64,000 bases of DNA from Actinosynnema sp. ALI-1.44 (lineage in GTDB: Bacteria > Actinomycetota > Actinomycetes > Mycobacteriales > Pseudonocardiaceae). The position numbers and the translations under genes were made by a program. The DNA lies in contig NZ_MTQO01000038.1 in the NCBI RefSeq assembly GCF_001984155.1, forward strand, positions 1-64,000, read 5' to 3'. This document shows, piece after piece, positions 1 to 9,590 of this stretch. The notes under the pieces are model-generated. The model was not told the DNA's origin and did not search any database. It saw only the letters and a list, made by a program, of their open reading frames with translations. How positions within the stretch are numbered: the stretch's first letter is position 1; each line of letters starts with the position of its first letter.

Positions 1-152
<152 letters not shown>

Positions 153-161
153 CACACGCGG

Positions 162-205
162 GTGACCCCGCTGTCCGGCACGGGCAGCGGGGTCACTGCT
201 GTTTC
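162..205 (+). terminator. Rho-independent-like terminator after sucD
   Basis: A perfect 12-bp inverted repeat (GTGACCCCGCTG at 162-173, CAGCGGGGTCAC at 185-196) with an 11-nt loop, followed by the T-rich run TGCTGTTTCGG. It starts 10 bp after the sucD stop, as expected for the end of a sucCD transcript. Confidence 0.75.
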
Positions 206-590
206 GGTCCTTTGTGGAAGGACACGGCCCCGGCCGTCGAAACCGTCGAGCACTCAGCCGAACCATTCGGCTACTCGTTGTGCCGGAAAGATCGGCGAGA
301 TGAAAACGGCATCTCCCATGTCGGGACACGAGTCGGGCATGTGATCAAAACTTTGCCCGCGCGTCCGTTGCTTCTTTCCGGCAGTCGTCGCTGGTCAACA
401 GCCTTGTGCCGGGCGGGGCCGCCCAGGTGCGGCGCACCGGGCTTCAGAGTCCCGCACTCACCTGACCGGGTGCTGGTGTAGCGTCCGGCCCTGCCAAGTG
501 CAGCGTTCGGCCCATCCGGGGAACCAAGATGTGCCACGCTGCGTCAAAGGTGGAAAAATTTGTCCGAACTATCGCGGTGAGCACCAGCTG
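206..590. other. Intergenic region, no gene seen
   Basis: About 385 bp between the sucD terminator and the next gene. Reading frames here have no recognisable protein, no good ribosome site and non-actinobacterial codon patterns. It presumably carries the promoter of the gene at 605, but no confident -35/-10 pair was identified. Confidence 0.4.
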
Positions 591-604
591 AGGAGAAGCA
601 CGCG

Positions 605-1327
605 ATGACCTTCCCGAGCGGAGCGCCGGGCGGCTACCCGGGTCAAGGCCCGCACCAGCCCCCGCCCGGCCCAGCAGGTTACGGCCCCCCGCCCGGCCAC
701 GGGGGTGGCGGCCTCAAACTGGGCCTCCCGCAGATGCTCGCACTCGGTGCGGGCGGTCTGGGGCTGCTGAATCTCTTCCTCGGCTTCGCCCCCGTCGTCA
801 CCGGCGCCTCCTTCTACGAGGCGTTCTTCGGCTGGGTTCCGGCCCTGTTCGCGGCCGGTGGCCTTGCCGTGCTGCCGGTGATCCTGCCGGGCGGTGAGAA
901 GAAGGCCGGCCTCCTGCCCGTCGTGCTGACCGTGTCGGTCATGTTGGCGTTCCTGTTCAGCGTGTTCTCCGCTCGCGGGGACATCGCCGCCGGCGGCATC
1001 ATGATCCTGATCTTCGGCATCCTGCAGACCGGTGCCGCGGTCGCCGCCTTCCTCTTCGAGCAGGGCATCATCAAGCCCCCGGCGCCGAACCCGTACGGCG
1101 CGCCCGGTGGCTACCCGCAGCAGCCGCCTGGTGCGTACCCGCCCAGCGGTACCTTCCCGGCGCAGCAGCCGCCGGGTGGTGCGCAGGCGACCGCGCAGCA
1201 GTCGCAGCCTGGTCAGCAGCCGTTCGGCGGACCTGGCCAGCAGACGCAGTTCGCGCCGCAGCAGGGCCAGTTCGGCGCGCCCGGCACCCCGCCGGGTGGC
1301 TACCCGCAGCAGCCGCCGCAGCAGTAG
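605..1327 (+). CDS. DUF5336 (34-kDa antigenic protein) family membrane protein
   Basis: A 240-aa protein resembling mycobacterial Rv0954. Residues 1-35 are Gly/Pro-rich and cytosolic-looking. Residues about 38-155 hold four hydrophobic helices. The last 85 residues are a Pro/Gln/Gly-rich tail with repeated YPQQPP-type units. GGAG sits 9 bp before the ATG. Its place between sucD and the PerM-like gene reproduces the Rv0952-Rv0954-Rv0955 order. Rv0954 has been linked to the cell envelope and division machinery, but no enzymatic role is known. A 16-bp-stem terminator follows, so it is probably transcribed alone. Confidence 0.82.
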   Translation: MTFPSGAPGGYPGQGPHQPPPGPAGYGPPPGHGGGGLKLGLPQMLALGAGGLGLLNLFLGFAPVVTGASFYEAFFGWVPALFAAGGLAVLPVILPGGEKKAGLLPVVLTVSVMLAFLFSVFSARGDIAAGGIMILIFGILQTGAAVAAFLFEQGIIKPPAPNPYGAPGGYPQQPPGAYPPSGTFPAQQPPGGAQATAQQSQPGQQPFGGPGQQTQFAPQQGQFGAPGTPPGGYPQQPPQQ

Positions 1328-1337
1328 ACCTCTTCTC

Positions 1338-1380
1338 GACGGGCGGGCCGTGATCTTCACGGCCCGCCCGTCGTCTTGTG
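1338..1380 (+). terminator. Strong hairpin terminator
   Basis: Perfect 16-bp stem (1338-1353 pairing with 1357-1372, loop TCT) followed by GTCTTGTG. It begins 10 bp after the stop of the DUF5336 gene. Confidence 0.85.
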
Positions 1381-1478
1381 TAGACGCACTGTGACCAGGT
1401 GCGACATGGTTCACTTGATCGGTTGACGGGCGGCGTGCCTGCTGGCCTGGGCACCTTGCGTGGTGTCAGGGTGACTGT

Positions 1479-2816
1479 ATGTCCCTGTCCCCACCCGACT
1501 TCGCGGAAGACGTGGACGAGCCGCTCACCAGTCGGGCCCGGGTGCTGTTCGTTGCCGGGATCGGCCCGTTGATCCTCGGCTACGCGGCCGTGGCCGGTCT
1601 GCTCGCGCTTGTCATCTCCGTCGCGACCAAGACAGACATCGCCACGTTGAGCGTGTTGTCAGCCGCTATGCCGAGTTGGCTGGCGGCGTACCAGACGCCG
1701 TTGTCGCTCGACGGGCACGCGTTGGGTGCGTTGCCCCTGCTGCCGACGTTGCTGGTCATGTTGTTGGTCGGCCGCGCGGTCACGAACGCGGCGGATCGGC
1801 TGGACTTGGAGTCCCCACGGGACGTTGTGCCGATCATCGCGACCGTCATGGCCACCCATGCCGTCACGGGTGTGGTTCTCGCCGGGGTGACGGGGACGGC
1901 GACGATACCCGCCGGGTTGCTTGTCCCTGCTGGTGTCGCAGGCCTTGCGGCGGTCATCGGTCTGGCCAGGCGCGGCTACTTCGACGAGGTTCTCGATCGT
2001 TGCGACGAGTTGGTGGTGCACGGGCTGCGTGCGGGCCTGATGGGCCTCGTGACCATGGTCGGGCTCGGTGCGGCGTTGTTCCTCTTGGGACTGTCCACGT
2101 CGTTCTCGACGGCCGCGTCGCTGTTCGCACCCGGGTTCGGCGACGGCTTGGGCATGTTCCTGATGTCGGTCGCGTACTTGCCCAACGCCGTCGTCGGTGG
2201 CGTCTCCTTCATCGCGGGCCCTGGTGTGACGATCGGCCAGTTGAACGTCGCGCCACTGCACTTCACGGGTGGTCCGTTGCCGAGTGTGCCGATTCTCGCC
2301 GCGTTGCCCGAGGGAGGCGGTCCGTGGTGGCCGATTCTCTTCCTGCTGCCGATGGCGGCGGGCGCGCTGGTCGGCTGGGTCCTGCGTGACGCGAGCGAAG
2401 ACCCGATCGCCCGGCTGCGTGCTGTCGGCACGGCGGCTGTTGTCGTGGCAGGCGGTTGTGTCCTGCTGGGCGTCGGGGCAGGCGGACGGCTGGCCGACGG
2501 TGTGTTCGACCCGCTGAGCGTGCACCCGTGGAGCACGGGCCTGGCGATGCTGCTGTGGATCGCGTTGCCCGCCGCGACAGTCACCTGGTGGGCTGGTCCG
2601 CGGTTGGTGCTCGCTCCGGGGCGTGGGCTGCTGGACGATGCCGTCGAGGCCGAGGCAGTCCCCGAAGACGAAATCGAAGGCGAAACCGGCGAAGACGAAG
2701 ACACGTCACAGGCCGAGCTCGAGGACGAGGAACCCACTGAGCAGGACGAGGACGAGCCGTCGCCCGGTGACGACGACGGCGACGAGCCGGACCTGCCCGA
2801 AGAGATCCAGAAGTGA
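1479..2816 (+). CDS. PerM-like (DUF6350) integral membrane protein
   Basis: A 445-aa polytopic membrane protein in the position of Rv0955 (PerM), immediately before purN. PerM supports cell division under stress in M. tuberculosis, where it has been reported to stabilise FtsB; transferring that role here is inference. About ten hydrophobic segments fill residues 25-390. The last ~55 residues are almost entirely Glu/Asp with Pro, a very acidic cytosolic tail. ATG at 1479 has only a weak Shine-Dalgarno. The gap of 41 bp to the purN start suggests the purine genes may share its transcript. Confidence 0.8.
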   Translation: MSLSPPDFAEDVDEPLTSRARVLFVAGIGPLILGYAAVAGLLALVISVATKTDIATLSVLSAAMPSWLAAYQTPLSLDGHALGALPLLPTLLVMLLVGRAVTNAADRLDLESPRDVVPIIATVMATHAVTGVVLAGVTGTATIPAGLLVPAGVAGLAAVIGLARRGYFDEVLDRCDELVVHGLRAGLMGLVTMVGLGAALFLLGLSTSFSTAASLFAPGFGDGLGMFLMSVAYLPNAVVGGVSFIAGPGVTIGQLNVAPLHFTGGPLPSVPILAALPEGGGPWWPILFLLPMAAGALVGWVLRDASEDPIARLRAVGTAAVVVAGGCVLLGVGAGGRLADGVFDPLSVHPWSTGLAMLLWIALPAATVTWWAGPRLVLAPGRGLLDDAVEAEAVPEDEIEGETGEDEDTSQAELEDEEPTEQDEDEPSPGDDDGDEPDLPEEIQK

Positions 2817-2857
2817 GCACTTAGGCTGGCCGTAACCGACCAGGCCAGGAGATCACG

Positions 2858-3490
2858 CTGAGCGCCCACCCGCATTCGCTGCCCACCCCCGCCAAGGTCG
2901 TCGTGCTCGTCTCCGGATCGGGCACCCTCCTGCAGGCGCTGCTCGACGAGATCGGCGACGGGTCCGTCCCCGCCGTTGTCGTCGCGGTCGGTGCCGATCG
3001 CGCTGGTATCGAAGGCCTTGCGCGTGCCGAGCGCGCCGGAGTGCCCACGTTCGTCGAGCGGGTGCGTGACCACGCCGACCGCGCCGCGTGGGACGAGGCG
3101 CTCGCCAAGAAGGTCGCGTCGTACGAACCGGATCTGGTGATCTCGGCCGGGTTCATGAAGATCCTCGGCGAGGCGTTCCTGACCCGGTTCGCCGGGCGCG
3201 TGATCAACACGCATCCCGCGCTGCTGCCCGCTTTCCCCGGCGCGCACGCGGTCGAGGAAGCCGTCGGCTACGGCGTCAAAGTCACCGGCTGCACCGTGCA
3301 CCTCGTGGACACGGGCGTGGACACCGGGCCGATCCTCGCCCAACAGGCGGTGCCGGTCGAGCCCGGTGACGATGTGGCCGGACTGCACGAACGGATCAAG
3401 ACGGTGGAGCGGCGGCTGCTGGTCGACGTGCTCACGCGCCTGGTGCGCGAGGGATACACCGTGGATGGACGAAAGGTGAGCTTCCCGTGA
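2858..3490 (+). CDS. purN: Phosphoribosylglycinamide formyltransferase, apparent CTG start
   Basis: GAR transformylase transfers a formyl group from 10-formyl-THF to GAR in de novo purine synthesis. The formyltransferase fold is visible: [10 protein letters not shown] nucleotide loop near the N terminus, [15 protein letters not shown] with the catalytic Asn and His, and [12 protein letters not shown] with the catalytic Asp. Start choice is unusual. The frame is closed by TAG at 2822-2824 and has no ATG, GTG or TTG until GTG 2903, which would remove the first beta strand (AKVVVLVSG). AGGAG at 2847-2851 stands 6 nt before CTG 2858, giving 210 aa. The stop overlaps the purH start by 4 bp (GTGA). 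Confidence 0.93.
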   Translation: MSAHPHSLPTPAKVVVLVSGSGTLLQALLDEIGDGSVPAVVVAVGADRAGIEGLARAERAGVPTFVERVRDHADRAAWDEALAKKVASYEPDLVISAGFMKILGEAFLTRFAGRVINTHPALLPAFPGAHAVEEAVGYGVKVTGCTVHLVDTGVDTGPILAQQAVPVEPGDDVAGLHERIKTVERRLLVDVLTRLVREGYTVDGRKVSFP

Positions 3491-5052
3491 ACTCAGAGAC
3501 ACGCCCGGTTCGGCGCGCGCTGATCGGCGTCTCGGACAAGGCCGGTCTGCTGGAGCTGGCGACCGGGCTGCACGCGGCCGGCGTGGAGATCATCTCCACC
3601 GGTGGCACCGCGAAGGTGCTCGCCGACGCGGGCGTGCCCGTCACGCCGGTCGAGGAGGTCACCGGTTTCCCCGAGTCGCTCGACGGCCGGGTCAAGACGT
3701 TGCACCCGCGTGTGCACGCCGGCCTGCTGGCCGACATGCGCCGCCCTGAGCACGTGCAGCAGCTCGCCGATCTGGACATCAAGGCGTTCGACCTGCTCGT
3801 GGTGAACCTGTACCCGTTCGAGCGGACGGTCGCGTCCGGTGCGTCGCCGGACGAGTGCGTCGAGCAGATCGACATCGGCGGCCCGGCGATGCTGCGCGCG
3901 GCGGCCAAGAACCACGCTTCGGTCGCGGTCGTGATCGACCCGTCCCGCTACTCGTGGGTTCTCGAGAAGGTCAACGCGGGCGGATTCACGTTGGCGGACC
4001 GCAAGCAGCTGGCGCTGGAGACCTACCGGCACACCGCGTCCTACGACATCGCCGTGGCGTCCTGGATGGGCAGCGCGCTGTCGCCGGACGACGAAGGCAG
4101 CACCTTCCCCGGCTGGGTCGGCGCCAGCTGGAAGCGGTCGAACGTGTTGCGGTACGGCGAAAACCCGCACCAGGGCGCGGCACTGTACGTCTCCGGCCAC
4201 GGCGGGGCGGGCCTTGCGACGGCAGAGCAGTTGCACGGCAAGGAGATGTCGTACAACAACTACGTCGACTCCGACGCCGCCTACCGTGCGGCATACGACC
4301 ACGCTGAGCCGTGTGTCGCGATCATCAAGCACGCCAACCCGTGTGGCATCGCGGTATCCACTGTGGACATCGCGGAGGCGCACCGCAAGGCGCACGAGTG
4401 CGACCCGGTGAGCGCCTACGGCGGCGTGATCGCGACGAACCGCGAAGTCACGGTGGAGATGGCCGAGCAGGTCGCGGACATCTTCACCGAGGTGATCGTG
4501 GCGCCGTCGTACGCCGACGGAGCGGTGGACGTGTTGACGCGCAAGAAGAACATCCGAATCCTGGTCGCTCCCGAGCCGCAGCGCGGCGGTGCCGAACTGC
4601 GCCCGGTGTCCGGTGGTCTGCTCCTGCAGACCAAGGACACGCTGCAGGCAGACGGCGACGACCCGGCGAACTGGACGCTGGCGACCGGGTCCCCGGTCGA
4701 CGACGAGACGCTGGCGGACTTGGCTTTCGCGTGGCGCGCGTGCCGTGCGGTGAAGTCCAACGCGATCCTGCTGGCGTCCGGCGGCGCGACCGTCGGCGTC
4801 GGGATGGGCCAGGTCAACCGGGTCGACTCCTGCCGACTGGCGGTGACCCGCGCCGGTGACAGGGCGAAGGGAGCCGTTGCGGCGTCCGACGCGTTCTTCC
4901 CGTTCCCCGACGGTCCGCAGGTGCTGATCGAGGGTGGCGTGAAGGCGATCGTGCAGCCCGGCGGTTCGATCCGTGACCAGGAGACCATCGCCGCGGCGGA
5001 AACCGCTGGTGTCGCGGTGTACCTGACCGGGACCCGCCACTTCGCCCACTGA
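3487..5052 (+). CDS. purH: Bifunctional AICAR formyltransferase / IMP cyclohydrolase
   Basis: A 521-aa PurH catalysing the last two steps to IMP. The N-terminal third is the IMP cyclohydrolase/MGS-like domain ([25 protein letters not shown]). The rest is AICAR transformylase, with the catalytic Lys-His in [10 protein letters not shown] and the NNYVD and PFPDG-type folate-site motifs. Length is normal. The GTG start at 3487 overlaps the purN TGA, so translation is likely coupled. Confidence 0.97.
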   Translation: MNSETRPVRRALIGVSDKAGLLELATGLHAAGVEIISTGGTAKVLADAGVPVTPVEEVTGFPESLDGRVKTLHPRVHAGLLADMRRPEHVQQLADLDIKAFDLLVVNLYPFERTVASGASPDECVEQIDIGGPAMLRAAAKNHASVAVVIDPSRYSWVLEKVNAGGFTLADRKQLALETYRHTASYDIAVASWMGSALSPDDEGSTFPGWVGASWKRSNVLRYGENPHQGAALYVSGHGGAGLATAEQLHGKEMSYNNYVDSDAAYRAAYDHAEPCVAIIKHANPCGIAVSTVDIAEAHRKAHECDPVSAYGGVIATNREVTVEMAEQVADIFTEVIVAPSYADGAVDVLTRKKNIRILVAPEPQRGGAELRPVSGGLLLQTKDTLQADGDDPANWTLATGSPVDDETLADLAFAWRACRAVKSNAILLASGGATVGVGMGQVNRVDSCRLAVTRAGDRAKGAVAASDAFFPFPDGPQVLIEGGVKAIVQPGGSIRDQETIAAAETAGVAVYLTGTRHFAH

Positions 5053-5093
5053 CGTTCGTCCGCCGTTCACAGTCGCCCGGCAGGATCCCGTGG

Positions 5094-5546
5094 ATGCGAA
5101 GAGTCCTGCTCGTAGTGTTCATCGCGATCCTCGCCGGGCAACACCCCGCTGTGGCCACGGGGTACCCGCAGGTCGATGCCCGGGTGGAGACGCCCGGCCT
5201 GTTCGACGACGCTGAAGGCGGCAACGCCGACGCCGACGACCCCGCGATCTGGGTGAACGAACGCGACCCCAGCCGCAGCATCGTCTTCGCCACAGCGTCG
5301 AGCCAGGGAGACAACACGTTCGCGGCCTACGACCTGCCGGGAAGATACCGGACATCGTTCCAGGTCAAATACGGCAACGACCTGGTGCAGGAAAGCGACG
5401 GCGCAGCGGTGATCGATACAGGTCTCGGCCCGCGATCCCCCCATGGCCTGCTTGTGGTGCAGGACGGCGACAATTCCGGAGAACCGAGAGACAGCACCAA
5501 CTTCAAGTTCGTCCGCTGGGACGACGTGTCCCATGCGATCCGGTGA
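5094..5546 (+). pseudogene. Internally deleted beta-propeller phytase
   Basis: A 150-aa ORF that joins the two ends of a beta-propeller (BPP) 3-phytase. Residues 1-22 look like a signal peptide. Residues ~38-85 (DDAEGG..ADDPAIWV..DPSRSIV) match the first blade. From about residue 95 (ESDGAAVIDTGLGPRSPHGLLVVQDG, then STNFKFV) it matches the final blade with the conserved DG and NFK motifs. Family members are usually around 400 aa or more, so some 250 residues of the middle propeller are absent, with the frame kept open. A closed propeller cannot form, so phosphate-ester hydrolysis is not expected. Domain recognition is from memory of the family. Confidence 0.7.
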
Positions 5547-5695
5547 AAACCGCCCAACGGCGGCCCCGGTCGACGAGCAGGCAGGCGCAGAGCAGCCAGC
5601 TTGCACGCCAGCGCAGAAGTGGGCGGCTTGCGCGCACGCCGCCTGCTCCGCACATTCCCGGCCGACTCTGTTCGTCGAACTCCTACTTCGCTTGG

Positions 5696-6472
5696 TCAGC
5701 AGTTGGCCATGATCCGGTACGTCTCGTCAGGCACATCCGTGACGAACATGTGCCCAGGCGAATGCGTTATCGCGAACGGCGGGCAAGACGTCATCAGTGC
5801 GGCTTGCGGAGTAACCCCGCAAGCCCAATACATCGGTACGTCACCATCTTCTGCGTCGACCGCGTCGCCGAAGTCCGGTGTGGACAGATCTTTGATGCCG
5901 AGTCCGCCCGGGTCTCCGATGTGCACCGGGGCGCCGTGCACGTCCGGCATCATGGCGCTGATCCTGCTCGCCTTCTCCACCATGTCCGCCGGGATCGGTC
6001 TCATCGACACCACGAGTGGTCCGCGAATGCGTCCCGCTGGTCGGCAGTCTCGGTCGGTGATGTACATCGACACGTTGCGGCCCTGTTCGATGTGCCTGAG
6101 TGGGATTCCGGCCGCGATCAGTCCGTGTTCGAACGTGAAGCTGCATCCGAGCAGGAACGCCACCAGGTCCGAGCGCCACATCCGCGTCACGTCTCGCACC
6201 TCGCACAGCAGCTCGCCGTTCTCCCACACGCGGTAGCTCGGTATGTCTGTACGCAGGTCGGCGTCGGGTGCCAGTGGTGTGCTTGTCACGCCTGGGTCTG
6301 TTACGTCGAGGATCGGGCAGGGCTTCCGGTTCCGTTGCGCGAAAAGGAGGAAGTCGTATGCCCAGTCGCGGGGCACCGCGATCAGGTTCGCCTGCGCGTA
6401 GCCTGGCGCCCAGCCGCTTGTCGGTGCTACTTTCCCTGCCCTGAAGGACTTCCTAGCCTCTTCCGGGGTCAT
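5696..6472 (-). CDS. DUF1445 family putative hydro-lyase (D-glutamate cyclase-like)
   Basis: A 258-aa protein of the DUF1445/YcsI family, annotated as putative hydro-lyases; one member is mitochondrial D-glutamate cyclase. Typical features are ARKSFRAG near the N terminus, [13 protein letters not shown], and the C-terminal [11 protein letters not shown]. The ATG overlaps the stop of the upstream MFS gene by 4 bp (ATGA), so the two are translationally coupled. Together with the transporter and the divergent GntR regulator it suggests uptake and conversion of a small organic acid; the substrate cannot be read from the sequence. Confidence 0.88.
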   Translation of the reverse strand: MTPEEARKSFRAGKVAPTSGWAPGYAQANLIAVPRDWAYDFLLFAQRNRKPCPILDVTDPGVTSTPLAPDADLRTDIPSYRVWENGELLCEVRDVTRMWRSDLVAFLLGCSFTFEHGLIAAGIPLRHIEQGRNVSMYITDRDCRPAGRIRGPLVVSMRPIPADMVEKASRISAMMPDVHGAPVHIGDPGGLGIKDLSTPDFGDAVDAEDGDVPMYWACGVTPQAALMTSCPPFAITHSPGHMFVTDVPDETYRIMANC

Positions 6473-7722
6473 GTCAGTTCCCTCCCCAAGGTTTCCGGCA
6501 GTCCGAGCAACGCCAGCACCGCTATGCCGTACGCGACCGCTCCGAACACCATTGCACCACCGACACCCCAACCGGTGGCCATGAAACCGACCAGCGTGGG
6601 GAACAGCGCGCCGACCGCGCGGCCGAAGTTGTACGTGAATCCCTGGCCTGTGCCGCGCAACGCGGTCGGGTACAGCTCCGCCAGGAATGACCCGAACCCG
6701 CTGAAGATCGCCGAGGCGCAGAAGCCGAGCGGGAAGCCCAGTATCAGGACCAGGGTGTTCGCGCCTTCCGGGATGTTGATGTACGCGATGATCAGCACCG
6801 CGGACAGCACCGCGAAGATCGTGAACGTCTTCTTGCGTCCCAGCCAGTCGGTCAGGTAGCCGCCGGTGACGTAGCCGAGGAACGCACCGGAGATCAGGAA
6901 CGCCAGGTAGCCGCCGGTTCCGACGACAGTCAGTCCCCGTTCGGTCTTCAGGAACGTGGGCAGCCACGTCGCCAGCGTGTAGTAGCCGCCCTGCACGCCG
7001 GTCGCGAGCAGCGCGGCGAACAGCGTGGTCCGGGTGAACTCGCCTTTGAAGATCGCGGTGAAGGAACCGCGGTTCTTGCTTTCCTTGCGTTGTTGTTCGA
7101 CGTGCGGTGCGTCGGTGACGTTGCGGCGGACGTACCAGATCAGCACCGCGGGCAACGCGCCTGTCCAGAACAGGATCCGCCATGCGATGTCGGGGTCGGC
7201 GAGGCTGAAGACCACCGTGTAGACGATCACCGACAGACCCCAGCCGACCGCCCACGCGCTCTGGATGAACGCGACCGCGCGGCCCCGGTACTCGGGTTTG
7301 GCGTACTCCGCGATCAGGATGGCGCCCGCCGCCCACTCGCCGCCGAAGCCGAGGCCCTGGAACGCGCGCAGGACGAGCAAAGTCTCGTAGTTCGAGGCGA
7401 ACCCGCACGCCACGGTGAAGACCGCGTACGTGATCACCGTGACGACCAGCGTCCGGACGCGGCCGATCCGGTCGGCCAGAACCCCCGCGATCGCGCCGCC
7501 GATCGCGGACACCACCAGCGTGACCGTGGTGAGCAGGCCCGCTTCCGCCTTGGTCAGGCTGAAGTACGCCGTGATGGCCACCATGCTGAGCGGCAGCACT
7601 TGGAAGTCGTACGAGTCGAGGCCGTATCCGCCGAACGCGCCGACGAACGCGCGCCGTCCGCGCGCGCCGAGCGACCTGAACCACTCGAACGGCCTGGATT
7701 TGCCCTGGGTTGTCGTGCTCAT
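6469..7722 (-). CDS. MFS transporter, carboxylate/sugar-acid type
   Basis: A 417-aa major facilitator with about 12 hydrophobic helices. It carries the family loop motif after helix 2 ([11 protein letters not shown]) and the [10 protein letters not shown] segment typical of the aromatic acid/sialate:H+ symporter branch. An upstream in-frame ATG gives 24 more residues, but ATG 7722 has GGGAGG 4-5 nt before it and removes a non-membrane leader that would overlap the promoter at 7774-7802. It heads a two-gene operon with the DUF1445 enzyme. Confidence 0.88.
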   Translation of the reverse strand: MSTTTQGKSRPFEWFRSLGARGRRAFVGAFGGYGLDSYDFQVLPLSMVAITAYFSLTKAEAGLLTTVTLVVSAIGGAIAGVLADRIGRVRTLVVTVITYAVFTVACGFASNYETLLVLRAFQGLGFGGEWAAGAILIAEYAKPEYRGRAVAFIQSAWAVGWGLSVIVYTVVFSLADPDIAWRILFWTGALPAVLIWYVRRNVTDAPHVEQQRKESKNRGSFTAIFKGEFTRTTLFAALLATGVQGGYYTLATWLPTFLKTERGLTVVGTGGYLAFLISGAFLGYVTGGYLTDWLGRKKTFTIFAVLSAVLIIAYINIPEGANTLVLILGFPLGFCASAIFSGFGSFLAELYPTALRGTGQGFTYNFGRAVGALFPTLVGFMATGWGVGGAMVFGAVAYGIAVLALLGLPETLGRELT

Positions 7723-7773
7723 GGCACCTCCCGAGGATGCTGTTCGCAGGTGTGTTGGCCCAGCAGTGTGTTG

Positions 7774-7802
7774 ACTGTAAGGATCGTTCAACAATCCTTC
7801 AA
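7774..7802 (-). promoter_or_regulatory. Promoter of the MFS-DUF1445 operon with palindromic operator in the spacer
   Basis: Reading leftward, TTGAAG (7797-7802) and TACAGT (7774-7779) are separated by exactly 17 bp. The 21-bp near-perfect palindrome AAGGATCGTTCAACAATCCTT (7779-7799, one mismatched pair) fills the spacer. Its core GTTCAAC fits the GT-N-AC pattern known for FadR/FCD-type GntR regulators. The adjacent GntR gene is the obvious ligand. Confidence 0.7.
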
Positions 7803-7818
7803 GAGGTAAGCTGGACGA

Positions 7819-8511
7819 ATGTCGGCCGAGACGTCAGGACTGATCGCCGACCGGGCGCTGCTCGGCCGGACAAGCACTGCCGAGCGGGTAGCCGACGTCC
7901 TGCGGACGCGGATCAGCGAAGGCTTCTTCTCGCCGGGCACGCGCCTGGCCGAAGACGCGATCGCCGGTGCGCTTGCCGTGTCCCGCAACACTTTGCGCGA
8001 GGCCTTCCGGTTGCTGACGCACGAGCGCCTGCTGACGCACGAGCTCAACCGCGGCGTGTTCGTCCGTGTGCTCACGACCGACGACGTGATCGACATCTAC
8101 CGCGTCCGCAAGCTGGTCGAATGCGCTGCGGTTCGTGACCTGACCGAGCCGCCAACTGGCCTGGATTCGTTGCTCGCGGCGGTTTCCGATGGCGCCGCGG
8201 CGGCCGAGCAGGCCGATTGGCGCGGTCTCGGCACCGCCAACATCCGGTTCCACCAGGTGATCGCCTCGTTCACGGGCAGCCATCGGGTGGACGAGTTGAT
8301 GCGCGGCATCCTCGCGGAGTTGCGTCTGGTGTTCTACGTGATGCAGGACCCGCGCTGGTTCCACGAGCCCTATCTGGTGCGCAACGGCGAGATCGCCGCG
8401 CGCCTGCAAGAGGGGGACGGAGCCGGTGCGGCGACGATGCTGGCTGTCTACCTTGACGACGCCGAACACCAGTTGGTCGGCGCGTACGCGAACCACAACC
8501 CGGCAGAGTGA
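7819..8511 (+). CDS. GntR family (FCD/FadR subfamily) transcriptional regulator
   Basis: A 230-aa regulator. Residues ~19-85 are the GntR winged helix (RVADVLRTRISEGFFSPGTRLAED, VSRNTLREAFRLLTHE). Residues ~90-225 are the all-helical FCD ligand domain with the metal-binding pattern D..FH....F...H. It is divergent from the MFS-DUF1445 operon and separated by 96 bp containing a palindromic operator. It probably represses that operon, and perhaps itself, until an organic-acid effector binds. Confidence 0.92.
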   Translation: MSAETSGLIADRALLGRTSTAERVADVLRTRISEGFFSPGTRLAEDAIAGALAVSRNTLREAFRLLTHERLLTHELNRGVFVRVLTTDDVIDIYRVRKLVECAAVRDLTEPPTGLDSLLAAVSDGAAAAEQADWRGLGTANIRFHQVIASFTGSHRVDELMRGILAELRLVFYVMQDPRWFHEPYLVRNGEIAARLQEGDGAGAATMLAVYLDDAEHQLVGAYANHNPAE

Positions 8512-8517
8512 CCCGCC

Positions 8518-8547
8518 TTGCGGCCCCTCTCGGCGGCCCGCTAAGCT
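8518..8547 (+). promoter_or_regulatory. Predicted imuA promoter
   Basis: TTGCGG (8518-8523) and TAAGCT (8542-8547) with an 18-bp spacer. The LexA box begins 12 bp downstream, so repression would cover the expected start of transcription near 8554. Confidence 0.5.
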
Positions 8548-8558
8548 AACCTCAGCGC

Positions 8559-8574
8559 TCGAACACATGTTCGA
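8559..8574 (+). promoter_or_regulatory. LexA (SOS) box for imuA
   Basis: TCGAACACATGTTCGA is a perfect match to the actinobacterial SOS box TCGAAC-N4-GTTCGA and is identical to the box at 14980. It lies 49 bp before the imuA start codon, implying LexA repression and DNA-damage induction. Confidence 0.92.
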
Positions 8575-8623
8575 GACGCGCCGGCTCCCCACGGCGGTCG
8601 TTCGGTGTGCGGGAGGTGTTCCG

Positions 8624-9379
8624 GTGTCGGGGTCAGCAGTGACGAGAGCGGCGTCGCTGATGTCCGGGGCCATGCCCGACGGGGTGGGAGTGGCCAGCGG
8701 CCTGACCCTGACATCGGTCGACCGGGAACGGGTGCTGCCGGTGAGTCAAGCACTGGCTGGCCTCTTCCCGTGGGGTGGCTTGCGGCGTGGCAGCACGGTG
8801 GCGGTACGCGGGTCCGTCACAGTGCTGCTCGCGCTGCTTGCCGAAGCCACGGCCAGTGGGTCGTGGGCCGGGGTGGTAGGCATGCCGCGACTGGGGGTCG
8901 TCGCCGCGGCGGAACTCGGTGTCGCTGTGTCCCGATTGGCCTTGGTGCCAAGGCCGGGGCCCGATCTTCCCGCCGTGGCCGGGGCATTGCTCGACGGGAT
9001 GGACATCGTGGTGATCGCGGCGGCCGGGCGGTTGCAGGAGTCGCATGCTCGCCGGTTGTCCGCGCGGGCCCGTCATCGGGGCGCGGTCCTCGTCCCGTTC
9101 GGCCCGTGGCCCGGAGCGGACCTGGAACTCACGCACGTCCGCAGCCACTGGGCCGGGCTGGCGAAAGGCTACGGCCACTTCCACAGCCGTGAGCTCACCA
9201 TTGCCGCTCGGGGCAGGGGTTCCGCGGCGCGGCCGACCACGGCAACGGTTTTCGTGAGCCGGGACGGCATGGCGGCCACGCCGACGCCGTTGCCTTCCGA
9301 CGGTGTCTGGCCGCCTGAGACCGGGCCGGTGCCGGTCGAGCCGTCCATGGTGGAAAACGTCACGCGTCTGCGTGCCTGA
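8624..9379 (+). CDS. imuA: ImuA-like mutasome accessory protein
   Basis: A 251-aa protein with a RecA-like layout, as in mycobacterial ImuA'. It has the entry segment GLFPWGGLRRGSTVAV and the C-terminal LTHVRSHWAGL..GYGHFHSRELTI. The Walker A lysine is absent (RGSVTVLLAL where RecA has a P-loop), so ATP binding is not expected. GTG 8624 was chosen because GGGAGG lies 7-8 nt before it; longer in-frame starts run into the LexA box and the GntR gene. ImuA', ImuB and DnaE2 act together in damage-induced translesion synthesis and mutagenesis. ImuB follows after 211 bp. Confidence 0.85.
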   Translation: MSGSAVTRAASLMSGAMPDGVGVASGLTLTSVDRERVLPVSQALAGLFPWGGLRRGSTVAVRGSVTVLLALLAEATASGSWAGVVGMPRLGVVAAAELGVAVSRLALVPRPGPDLPAVAGALLDGMDIVVIAAAGRLQESHARRLSARARHRGAVLVPFGPWPGADLELTHVRSHWAGLAKGYGHFHSRELTIAARGRGSAARPTTATVFVSRDGMAATPTPLPSDGVWPPETGPVPVEPSMVENVTRLRA

Positions 9380-9555
9380 TCCTCTGTGCCCGGCAGGACC
9401 GGTCGGGAATCGAGAAGCACCAGGCACCGCGCCGGGTTCAACGTGACTGCCGGTCGTGTCTCCGATGTTTGATGTTGTTGCGGCGCAAAGGAACCGCTGA
9501 TATGTCCGCTCGGAGCTCCTAAGTAGACAAAGATCACATCTACTCGATCGAGTGA

Positions 9556-9590
9556 TTGACCCGCCGATAAACGGAACCTATGTTCGAATC
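9556..9590 (+). promoter_or_regulatory. imuB promoter overlapping a degenerate LexA box
   Basis: TTGACC (9556-9561), 17-bp spacer, TATGTT (9579-9584). The predicted start of transcription coincides with the imuB ATG at 9591, so the mRNA would be leaderless. CGGAACCTATGTTCGA (9572-9587) matches 10 of the 12 fixed bases of the SOS box and overlaps the -10. A separate 12-bp palindrome ACTCGATCGAGT lies at 9542-9553. Confidence 0.65.

Noticed and set aside
8541-8556. CTAAGCTAACCTCAGC as an iron-regulator (IdeR/DtxR) box
   Set aside because: Only one half resembles the 19-bp consensus; TAAGCT is better explained as the imuA -10.
8551-8580. ATG at 8568 inside the SOS box as the imuA start
   Set aside because: Transcription is predicted to start near 8554 and GTG 8624 has a strong ribosome site; the ATG is inherent in the box sequence ACATGTTCGA.
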